Origin: Dacryopinax spathularia
Lineage: Eukaryota; Basidiomycota; Dacrymycetes; Dacrymycetales; Dacrymycetaceae
Direction: 5' to 3'
Assembly: GCA_037974965.1 (NCBI GenBank)
Contig: JBBPFI010000008.1
Location: forward strand, 868,001 to 932,000
Length of the DNA stretch: 64,000 bases
In this document: piece after piece, positions 54,698 to 64,000 of the stretch
Layout of the letters: every line of letters starts with the position of its first letter
How positions within the stretch are numbered: the stretch's first letter is position 1
The notes under the pieces: generated by a model
What the model saw: only the letters and a program-made list of their open reading frames with translations
Databases searched by the model: none
What the model was told of the DNA's origin: nothing
Translations under genes and position numbers: made by a program

Positions 54698-54952
54698 CGT
54701 TGTGTTTGGAGAGTGAGAGTCAGACGTTCACTCACTACTAACGGGCCCCTCGACTCTTGGTATGGGGACGACGGGGAAGCGCCGAGCGCTGTTGGTGGCT
54801 GTGACGACGATGCTTCCTTGCGCATGTTCCTCGGCGCCTCGCGTTCAGGTCGCCTCTTCCCCACCGCCGCACAACCCCCGCCTTGGACACCGACTCTCAT
54901 ACTCTGGTTACATTGAAACTACTGTATAAGCTTGGACTTAGAGGTTGGAGGC

Positions 54953-56093
54953 ATGGCGAATATGCAGATGCAGCAGATGATGGGGAGGACAGCGGGGGAC
55001 GACATTTCTAGCGGGAGCGAGTCAGATTATGCAAAGTGCGCCTTCACTCACTCTCCCTATATGCATAGCTGACGTGCATTTAGCTCGGTACGATACGACG
55101 GTCGTATGGTGATATATTCGTGTGTACTTACGGGATTGATTAGTGGATATCATGGTTCTTGTCAACGAAGGGGAACGAGTACTTCTGCGAAGTAGAGGAG
55201 GACTATATTCTCGACCGGTTCAACCTCACCGGCTTGAACGCCGAAGTTCAAAACTACGCCCAAGCGCTCGACCTCATCAACGATAACCTTGGCGGTACGC
55301 GATCGCTGCTTTCGTCCTTCAAAAGCTGCTGACCGTCGTACAGATGACGATATTGAAGATGAGATGCGTGCAACGATCGAGGTGAACGCTCGGTTCCTTT
55401 ATGGACTGATACATGCCCGATGGATCGTCACTTCCCGAGGACTGGCAAAGATGGTGCGCCCTCCTCACCGCTTATTACCTCAGACTAATGTCTTGTTGCA
55501 CAGTTGGAGAAATACAAGAAGGCAGACTTCGGCCGATGCCCACGCGTCTTCTGCTACTCCCAGCCTCTCCTCCCTGTCGGACTGACCGACGTCCCGTACG
55601 AGAAAGCAGTCAAGCTCTACTGCCCGCGCTGCGAAGACATCTACACCCCCAAGTCTTCAAGACACGGCTCGATCGACGGTGCCTACTTCGGGACCACCTT
55701 CCCCCATATGTTATTCATGGTCTATCCACATATGGTACCTCCCAAGAGCGCGCCGAATGCTGGTCCTGCTGGGTCAGGCCCACAGGCGGGGGCGGCGAGG
55801 GAGGGGCCGGTGGGACCAGCAGGGGTGGGGACTGTGAGTACGGCTGCGGCGGCTATGAAGGCCGAGAGGTACAAGCCGAAGATTTTTGGGTTTGGGGTGC
55901 ATGAGACGGCCAGGTGGCAGAGGTGGCAGGAGGCGATGAGGGATAAGTGCGTGTTCATTACCTTCCTTCCATCCTTTTTGCGTTCAGTGTGACAATGACG
56001 CTGATATGTGATGATAGGCAAGTAGCACGGTTAGAGGCGTATGAGCGGGACGAGGATAGTAGGCGGCAGCGAGATATTGGCCGTGGCCGATGA
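54953..56093 (+). CDS. CKB1: Casein kinase II regulatory (beta) subunit
   Basis: Six exons (54953-55035, 55084-55087, 55144-55294, 55344-55453, 55504-55946, 56018-56093) splice in frame to 288 residues, including a 4-nt micro-exon needed to join SDYAN to [15 protein letters not shown]. Family marks: [38 protein letters not shown], the zinc finger ([15 protein letters not shown] and [10 protein letters not shown]), [13 protein letters not shown] and the end of the folded domain [14 protein letters not shown] fungal-type Gly/Ala/Pro insert separates the last two. It forms the dimer core of the CK2 tetramer, a nuclear and cytosolic Ser/Thr kinase. A partial copy of this gene lies 2.4 kb downstream. 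Confidence 0.95.
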
Positions 56094-57289
56094 TTGTATG
56101 GTCTGCCACCACCCGAATTCCATCCTGTCTTCTGTGACCGCCCTCGGGCTGATCGCTGCGTCTGCACGAACTTGCGGAATGTGGGCGCGAAATGATCCGG
56201 GCTAGTCGTGCTATACCACTGCCATGAGACGACGGGAAACTCTGCTCGGCCTGCTCTGGACCTTTCTTTTTGCATTCTGCTCTCCAAGTCCGTCCGCAGA
56301 ATTGGAACAGCGGACAGCCTTGCTGCGCGGCTCTGGTATGTTCCACGAACCCGGAGGAGTTGCGTCATTCTGTCACACTTCCTTGCCCTGAATAGAGTTT
56401 AGACGGTGGCAGGGAGTATAGTATCTATCTCACCAATTATTCGACGATTTGCACCGAAAAGTGCATCTGTGTCATATGACTACTGTTAGAAAGGAGTATA
56501 GAGACGCTCATATCCGTTTGAGGTGCACACGACCAGTCGGTTACCCATACCCAGGTCATCAGGATGTGGAACAGGGTTGGCCAAGCGCAGCAGACAAGCG
56601 CTCACGATTAGATGTAAACTCAACGTACTGACAAGCGTGGGAAATTGTTATAACAACTGAAAGTCGGAACGGCAACACCCCGGCTAAGTCTATGTTATCT
56701 ATTCTTAGATACAAGGAGCTTGAAGCGTAGTCGTTCCAAAATTAAGTAAACATCCATGTTTCATCTTGGTCAGCACGAGGTTCTGTGCGACTGTATTGGT
56801 CCACGCACAGCTACCGCAACCTGCGTTCCTGCCGCTTCCCGTCTACCAGCGCCTCGAATTATGTTGCGGTCGCGTGCTGCTGACCTCATACCTGAACACC
56901 TAAGGAGAAGCGACCGTGAGTACCCACGCTCTCCAGCTTGGACTTGCTTCTTTCTTACCGTAAGCATTTCATAGAGTAGCCGCGGATCATGAGGTCTATG
57001 CCGGCACCTGATGAAACGCAGGAGTGCTGCACGGTGACGCTGTATGGATCTATGCGATCTCCAAGAGCCGGAACTCATGCGTTCTTCAAGCTTTGGTGGG
57101 TGCGCAGACCTATAAAGGCTCGACTGCTTCACCTGCAGCATCCTCACTGAGCTGGTCTCCAGTCACACTCCCTCACACTCGTTCAACACCACGGTGCAGG
57201 ACACCACGCCCCTCACTCTCGCACGCTTGCTGTACCCCCGTCTTCCTACAAACCTTATATCGCATTCCCCTCACCCTTCACACCGCGTC
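56094..57289. other. Intergenic region with TATA promoter at its right end
   Basis: About 1.2 kb without a supportable gene. TATAAA at 57111-57116 lies about 175 nt before the start of the small secreted protein gene, followed by a CT/CA-rich leader. Confidence 0.5.
57111..57116 (+). promoter_or_regulatory. TATA box of the small secreted-protein gene
   Basis: TATAAA in the context ACCTATAAAGGC, upstream of a pyrimidine-rich leader and ATG 57290. Confidence 0.55.
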
Positions 57290-57832
57290 ATGTCCTACAA
57301 GTCGTTCGCTGTTATCGCCCTTCTTTCTGCTACCGTACTTGCCGCCCCAGTCGAGCAGTTCGGCCAGCGTGCAGACGTCATGGTATCGGAAGGTCGCTCC
57401 AGCCTGTGAGTCATATATGGGATCAGTCACGAAGATATTTTGATCAATGCCACTTACAGGGCCGCCCGCTCATACGATCCGTACGAGATCCCCAGCGTCT
57501 TTGCTCGCGCAGACAAGCACACCCAGTACCAGAACCAAGTAAGGGAGCTCGACAGCCTATATCATCAGTGGTGCCACGCCTTCGATGATGCCACCGCTGC
57601 CGTGAGCGCCGCCTCGAGAGAGATGGACGTCCAGAAACAGCTCAGGATGACCAATTCTCCACACTTCAGCCAAGCTGCCTACAATGCTGCCTACGCCAGG
57701 TTCCAGCAGGCGACGGCAAACCAGGCTCACGCACAACAGATGTGCGCCCGCTACCGCAGCCAGCTGCAAGCGCTGAAGCCTCCCAGGGCTAGAAGGTCAA
57801 TCGATTTCGAGGGTCTCGATGGGCTGGATTAG
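57290..57832 (+). CDS. Small secreted protein
   Basis: Two exons, 57290-57405 and 57460-57832, give 162 residues. A clear signal peptide (MSYKSFAVIALLSATVLA, then APVEQ) is followed by a probable propeptide with an R at the end of EQFGQR. The mature part is mostly helical and Ala/Gln-rich (FDDATAAVSAASREMDVQKQ, ARFQQATANQAHAQQMCARY), with only two cysteines, ending RRSIDFEGLDGLD. I do not recognise a domain. Small size, secretion and a TATA promoter would also fit an effector-like or developmental protein, but nothing in the sequence proves this. Confidence 0.8.
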
Positions 57833-59676
57833 ATAGCGGTGATCATGTATGTCGCGTCTTTGGGACCTATCTTGTCCTCAGTGTTTGTAGAAAGTGACCG
57901 GCAGGATGTGCGTGATATAATGGTATCAGCAGTGCAGCAACCAGTTGGGGTACAGCATCGCCAGAGCCTTAAGGTTAGGGCAATCCAGCGGATTAACCAA
58001 CAGCTTGTTACGCACGGTGAATACTCAGCGCGGAGGATGCCCTTTCTTTGACTAGAGTGTACCAAACATACTACCATCCCACAAAGTGTCGGCTTATGGC
58101 GTCTGGACTGACGGTGTGTGCTTGAAAAAGGTCGAAGCGAGGAACGGCGGACTCAGGACGTGTTACGGACAGAGTTGACGAGCGATTGTTCAAGACGCGC
58201 TTTTTCGGGCGCTTGTTTTGGTCCAATCAGAGACGATGCAAGTAAAGACTGCACTGCCACTCAGTCTCAGCCTCTCGGTTGCGTTTCCTTGGCGCTCTGG
58301 AGTCAAGGACGAACTTCCCAACGGGAACCGTACATGCTGTGTCGTTTCCGAAAGCCCTCAAGCTCTACTGTCATCGATGTGAAGATCTGAACTGCTAAAC
58401 CGACGCTTCTTGGATCGGCCCGCATCGTCTTCCTCGATGCCATTCTCGCGCCGGAAATGGGGCACTGTGGATCGATACCGCAGTAGGAAAGGTTCGCACG
58501 AGGCATAGGTTGAGGCGATTTGGAATGGGTGGACGGAACGGAATGTTGTCGTGGTGGACATCGCACAGGTGCGCAGTTCTACTATTGCCGCACAACACTA
58601 TCATCTAAGCTGGAATAAGTAGCACGGTTAGAGCCGTATGAACGGGGAGAAGGCTGCACACCCCAAGGGCCGATGCCCTGAGCCGCTGGTTCTACCGGGT
58701 GAAGAGCGGGGAAACCGCTTTCGAGCAACGGGGTGTCGAGCCAGGGAAGCAGGTCTATTCGGATCCTTCCCAATATCAGTTTGCCAGGCGCCGTCCTATG
58801 AAACCGATCTAGTTGCGAATCTTCTCTTTTGTGTGTCAGTTGCCCGCCAGCGTCATTGCGCTGTGCTGATCTGGGCGATACAGAGGTATGTCAAAGCATA
58901 TAACATGAATGTTGAATATTTTCAAATAACGTCGAGCAATCACGCCAGCGAACGATAGAAGCCATCCGAACTCTAAAGCATTGTCCCATCTTCTTGTCAA
59001 TGCATTCCAGGCTTTGCATGGTCTGGGGCTGATTCACCGACGCATTGAGCCCTCAGAGTGAGCTTTCAAGAACTTCCTTGCAGCATTCGACAATGCAGAA
59101 ATTTCTGGGATCTGCTTCTGGTCTTCAAAATCTATGCATCAACATCCTTGTCGAGTCGGTCCGACGAGCAGCGTACGCATGCTTCCGCTTGCCAGCTGGC
59201 AATGCGCTAACGTACAGCAGGCTTCGAGGGGCAGTGTTCTCGCGGTGCGCGCATCAGCATGTTCGCGATTCTGTGGGCCTCAATTCTGCTCTAGGCTAGG
59301 CCATCCAGCCGACGGTGGAGACCCAGATCTATGCCGCGCGGGACTGGGCCACATGCACAGTAACCATGATTGCTATCCTTCTGATGCCCTCTTTGGATAC
59401 CGGTGCATCTATCTGATACCTGTGCAGAGCCTCCGAAACGTGCGAGGCACCCGCGCTAAGGCGTTGTATGCCAGCGTACTCGGCTCCTATTACTGGTGCA
59501 ACCATGGAGGCTGTTCGATAGCGCCAATCTCACGGCCACCACACAGCACAATACTGTACATCTTCACCGCCCCATTGCTGTTCCCTCAAGCCGGTGGGTG
59601 TGATGGCCCGCCTGCGTGACACCATATCAACTCGCTCTCCGCCGTCCTGCCAGCACCCCCAACGATCATCTAAGCA
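57833..59676. other. Intergenic region with a CK2 beta fragment
   Basis: About 1.8 kb. Apart from the CK2 beta fragment at 58340-58660, no gene is supportable. A frame at 59134-59619 is open for 161 codons, but its composition is not protein-like and no splicing model improves it. Confidence 0.4.
58340..58660 (+). pseudogene. Fragment of a duplicated CK2 beta gene
   Basis: Two pieces resemble the intact gene 2.4 kb upstream, in the same order and strand. Near 58353-58393 the DNA reads KALKLYCHRCEDL, matching [14 protein letters not shown] of the zinc finger. Near 58617-58655 it contains AAGTAGCACGGTTAGAG, closely matching the start of the last exon (56020 onward, [13 protein letters not shown]), including bases of the intron border. 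The rest is unrecognisable, so this is a decayed tandem copy. Confidence 0.6.
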
Positions 59677-62600
59677 ATGAGCCCCTCTAAATCCACCAAT
59701 ATCGGTCTGCGCGCACGAACAGAGTCACTTCTCGCAACCCTTGACAAGCTGCAGCAGAAAGTTGACAACCGCTGGTCCTCCTTTACGGATAGAGCCGCAC
59801 AAGTAACAAGTGACGTCATTGGTCTCACCCAAGTACGTCCTACAACCTGTGCACGCCCGGCGGTTCCCCAGATTCATCACTTCTTGCAGGACGTTAAAGA
59901 GCAATGGCAGGATGAAATGCAGCTGAGGGAAGATCTAGCCTGGGTCACGCAAGCAATATTGGAGCACGGACAGCAACACACAAGTGATCCGGATACTCTT
60001 AAAGCCTTGAAAGAACTCGAAGAGTGAGGACACCAATGCCTTGAACGCCCGTCCATCGCTCATGGAGCCTGTCAGGGTGGTGAAGGAGGCCAAAACTCTT
60101 CAAGCAACCAAGCCAGAGCGAATGAACGCTCTTCTATCTACCCAGCGTGCTCACGATGTCCAGCGGACTCAGCAAAAGCTGGAACGTATCCGAGTCAAAT
60201 ATCTCGTACGTCTATGTATTTGTGGCTTCTTTGAGCAATATTCATGGACATTAGGAGGCGCATTCCACTCATTGGTCGAGCCGTATCTTGCACGAGGCTG
60301 CCCGAATGGATGAGTTGGAGAACAGGGTATGTTGGCTCTTCATGGTCATGCTGCGGTTGATGGTAATGATAACCAGCTGTCGGACCTGCGCAGCCTGCCA
60401 ATGTGAGTACCTTCTCTGAGTTACCTGAGCGCAAACTCACATCGCGCATGCACAGAATACGTGATCCCACCCGTATGCAGTTACCAGCAAAGCCCCTCGT
60501 CTTCCACGGCAGAGAGGAACTCACGGCTTCCATCGTGCATCTACTAACGGAAGATCGACCGGTGCACATCCCTTTGCTGGGTACTGGGGGAATAGGAAAG
60601 ACGACTGTCGCTGCAGCGGTCATTAACGATACTCGGGTTAAGGAGAAATTCGAGGAACAAATTTTCTTTCTCAGCTGCGAGGGGCTGGCATCAGCAGAGG
60701 CCGTAGTCCAAGAGTTAGCCGCTGCCTTTGGAGTCGAACAAGGGTCGAACGCGATTCGCGACCTCTGTAACGTCTTGACATCCCGCGGCTCACTCCTCCT
60801 GGTGGTCGATAACCTCGAAACACCGATGTACTCATCCGACAGCAATCGTGTGGACTCGGTTGCTCGTGGAGTCGACGCTGTGGAGAAGCTCCTGGCAAGT
60901 TTGGCAAGTCTTCCGCATTTATCGCTGATCATCACCATGCGAGCCACTGTACCACCCGAAAACGTCAACTGGGAGAATATCGAGCCGCTGCAGGCTTTAT
61001 CGATGGATTGCGCTCGCGAAACATGGGTTCATTTGGGCGGGAAAATAGACGACAAGCTGAACGAGCTCCTCGACCACTTGGGCGGTTTGCCTCTTGCCAT
61101 TCATTTGGTTGCACGACAGAGCAAATTGCGTCGGATGGCTCCCGCACAGCTGCTGGTCGCATACGAGAAAGAAGCCTACAAACTCATCGAGCGTGGTGGA
61201 GGAGGACACCTCGGCAGCCTGGAGTTTTCGGTCCGTCTTTCACTTGACTTACCCATGGTACGGAAGGAACAGCACGGGCTAGGGGCCTTCTCCGCTCTGT
61301 GTCTGCTGCCGGATGGTGCACCCTTCGATCTGCTCCCCGATATGTTTCGATCCGTTGCAAACATACAACAAAGTATATCCCCCTTCCTGGAAGTCGCACT
61401 CGCCACCCTCGACGAAGGCAGTCAAATTCGTGTATTACCTCCAATTCGCGACTTCATTTTGGCCGAGTTGCCCCCTGGACCGCCATGCCTGGACGACATG
61501 AGACGATGGTTTATTGCTCGCGTGAACGAAGATGAGGGAAATATTACCACAGCGAAGCTGGAAGCCTGGTCGACCCGATGGAGAAATACCAATGCTGTTC
61601 TGCTTCATGCCTGGCAGCACTTGCCGCCATCAGCGGACATGTCTGCACTTCTTGAAGCGACGATCGGCACAGCGTGGTGTTCATATTACCGCTACCCTGG
61701 AGATGCAACTCCCCTCCTGGCTCGGGCGGGGAAAAAACTTGAGGAGGTTAACGACCAAGGGGGGGTTGCTAGGTGCCTCTCTCTGCTTGGGGAGATTCTC
61801 CGCGGGCGGGGCCGATACGACGAGGCTATCCAGGCCCTGGAGCAAGCAAAAGCGTCATATCATGCTATAGGCTCCATTCGTGGAGAGTCCGGTTGCCTGC
61901 GGAGCCTTGGCGATGTCCTCTATATTTTGGGTCGCTACACGGAGGCCGTATCTTTGCTGGAGCAAGCAAAGATTCTAGCAAAAGCGGCGGGCGATCTGAG
62001 GGGCGAGGTGCAATGCCTCCTCAGCCTGGCCCATATAACCTCCGTGCTATACCAGCGACATAAGGAGGCAATTGCAATGACTGAGCAGGCGAAGGCTGCT
62101 TGCCACGCGGCGGGTTTCCCACACGGAGAAGCGCACTGCATGCGTATCCTGGGTGAGATATTCGCCAATGAGGGGCGATTTGAAGAGTCTCTCGACATGC
62201 TAGAGGCGGCGAGGACTTCCTTCCATTCCATTGGCAACCGACGAGCAGAGGCACAAAGTATGCTCAGCCTGGGTGAGTTGTTCCACAAGGTAAAGTCCTA
62301 CGAGCGAGCGGTTGCCATTCTGCAAGACGCAAAGGCGATCTGGCACGAAGTTGGTGATGCCGTGGGCGCGGCCCTCTGCTTGCAAGAGCTCAGTGGAGTT
62401 TTGAGGGAGCAAGGGCAGCTGGATAAATCACTGGCCTTGCTGCAGCAGGAAAGGGCATCCCATCATGCTTCCATGGATAAACACGCGGACGCCATATATC
62501 TCCTCAGCCTGGGCGACATTTTCCGTTCGCAGAAGCGAGTTAAGGAAGCAACCACCACATTGGAGCAGGCACTCAGAACTTTCCGAATCATACGCGACAT

Positions 62601-63732
62601 TCCAAACGAGAGACATTGTTTGCATAGTCTGGGCGCTCTACTTTACATGCAGGCTCAGTATGGCCGGGCGATTGCGCTACTGCAGCAGGCGAAGACGATG
62701 TACGGGGATCGTGGCACGTACATGGGCGAGGCGCACTGTCTCTGGGTCCTTGCCGAAATCTTCCGCGTCCAGAGCCGATATGGTGAAGCGCTTGCGTGTC
62801 TCGATGAAGCAAGAGCATGCTACGGATCCAACGCCATCGAGCCGCAAGTTGAGGCACACTGGCTGAGGAGCCGGGCCGATATCCTCCGGGCGAAGCATCG
62901 CTATGATGCGGCTGTTCCCCTCCTGGAGCAAACGGCTGCCGCCAGCAGTTCAGCCGGCGACGAACCTAACAAGGCGGGGTGCCTTTGGAGCTTGGGGAAT
63001 GTACGACGGGTGCAGAACCGCTATGAGGAGGCTATTGAACTGCTGAACGAGGCGAAATCCGGTTTCCAAGGCATTGACGACCCATTGGGCCAGGGAGATT
63101 GCTTGCGGAGCCTTGGCGACACCCTCCGACTTCAGCGCCGATACACCGAGGCAGTCCCTTTGTTGGAGCAAGCTTTGGAGCAATATCGCGACTTTGGCAA
63201 TCCTCAAGGCGAGGCCAAGTGCGAGTGCAGCCTCGGCGAGATCCTCCATCAACAGGGCCACCACGCGGATGCTATGGTCAAAATGGAGAAAGCGAAAGCC
63301 GTGTTCGAGTCGATTCAAGTCCCGAGGTGGGAAATGCACTGTACGCGAAGCATTGCCATCATTTTGCACGCTCAGGGCCGGTCGCTCGAAGCGATCTCGC
63401 ACTTGGAGGAGGCGAAGCAGGTGTACGCGAGACTCGAGCTGGAGGCGGAGGCGGCGGAGTGCGACTTACGGCTCGCAGAGATCTATTTCAGCTTGAGACG
63501 ATTCAAGGAGGCGAGCAGGGCTGCCGCACAAGCTAAGGATGTCTTTCTGCGCTTCGACGAGCCCACGGCACTGGCACGCTGTTACCTGCTGCTGGGGGAA
63601 GTCTGCAAGGTTCAAGGAGACGATGAAGAAGCCCGACTTGCGCTGGTCCAGGCCAGGGATCTGTTCCAGAAGGCCGGTGAAGTGGAGGAAGAGACGCGAT
63701 GCGAGGAATTGTTGAAGGAGTTGGGCGGTTGA
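59677..63732 (+). CDS. STAND NTPase with about 16 TPRs (NLR-like)
   Basis: Six exons (59677-59832, 59890-60023, 60076-60205, 60255-60326, 60377-60402, 60456-63732) splice to 1264 residues. The N-terminal ~170 residues are helical (TESLLATLDKLQQKVDNRW, ERMNALLSTQRAHDVQRTQQ), perhaps a signalling or coiled-coil domain. The NTPase core has Walker A LLGTGGIGKTTVAAAV (about 212), Walker B SLLLVVDNLE (about 295) and DHLGGLPLAIHLVAR like the GLPL motif of NB-ARC proteins. From about 610 to the end are 16 TPRs of 40 residues (pattern CLRSLGDxLxxxxRYxEAxxLLEQAK). Such proteins act as ligand-triggered switches, and fungal members include non-self recognition and programmed cell death genes. That role is inferred. 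Near-identical repeats may allow repeat shuffling. Confidence 0.9.
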
Positions 63733-64000
63733 AACGGCCGCTCAGTCCAAGAGACACCAGCCTCATTCTCCGAAACAGCAGGCAGTCAGCAGGACTAACG
63801 ACCGAGGGTCCCGGAGCTAGCAGTCGGGCCGTCGGCAGTATGACGGTGCAGTAGGATACGACGGCGAAGCACAGAACTGCGGGAGGACCGCAGCCGCACT
63901 AGTTCCATCCTCATCCTGGAGTAAGACAAAAGCCAACAATAATACATCGCAGTTTCGTCCAGAGGACTCCAAACAAATTTTCGCCGGGTCATCGTCAAGA

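Noticed and set aside
59134-59619. 161-codon open frame
   Set aside because: Composition not protein-like, no recognisable motif and no supporting splice sites; probably chance.
63733-64000. Possible gene at the right edge
   Set aside because: Only a short minus-strand frame with low-complexity Arg/Ser content; nothing supportable in the last 268 nt.

Overview
The window is nuclear DNA of a filamentous basidiomycete, most likely an Agaricomycete. Evidence: genes are dense, GC-rich and cut by many 45-60 nt introns with tiny exons; core eukaryotic genes are present (UBA3, VPS33, CK2 beta, a Fhit-type HIT hydrolase); F-box and STAND/TPR genes are expanded; and there is a KDZ-type DNA transposon with CxC5/CxC6-like cysteine clusters, a type known from mushroom-forming fungi. 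All exon models were placed by hand from GT-AG sites and reading-frame continuity; there is no transcript evidence.

Layout. 1-9.1 kb: a tandem array of four F-box-like proteins in two subfamilies; the first runs off the left edge and the middle two each show a one-base frame change. 9.3-11.8 kb: a multi-exon type-B carboxylesterase. 12.1-13.5 kb: an Arg/Ser-rich nuclear-type protein. 13.6-16.9 kb: two tandem aldo-keto reductases with matching micro-exons. 17.5-24 kb: an LSB1/PIN3-like SH3 protein with a polyglutamine tract, a spliced orphan gene, a relic of a TPR protein, a Fhit-like hydrolase and an unknown acidic protein. 24.8-31.2 kb: a probable GPI-anchored Cys-rich surface protein, an SGNH-like protein, and an orphan gene with a truncated copy next to it. 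32-36.3 kb: an F-box/leucine-rich protein and a salicylate-hydroxylase-like FAD monooxygenase.

36.55-47.20 kb is one complete-looking DNA transposon of 10.65 kb. It has 26-bp perfect terminal inverted repeats, an 8-bp target duplication, a KDZ transposase gene that splices in frame, and at least three further genes. Two of these encode the same six-cysteine cluster from opposite ends of the element. The element is filled with arrays of a 9-bp unit (GCGGTANNN), often arranged as hairpins and repeatedly sitting inside the introns of its own genes. Its splice donors look unlike those of the flanking host genes. This is the most unusual part of the window.

48-64 kb returns to host genes: a DUF1479 (YbiU-like) putative dioxygenase divergent from UBA3 (NEDD8 E1), VPS33 convergent with UBA3, the CK2 regulatory subunit, a small secreted protein, a fragment of a duplicated CK2 beta gene, and a large STAND NTPase with about 16 TPRs. 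The TPR relic near 20.5 kb is related to the last gene.
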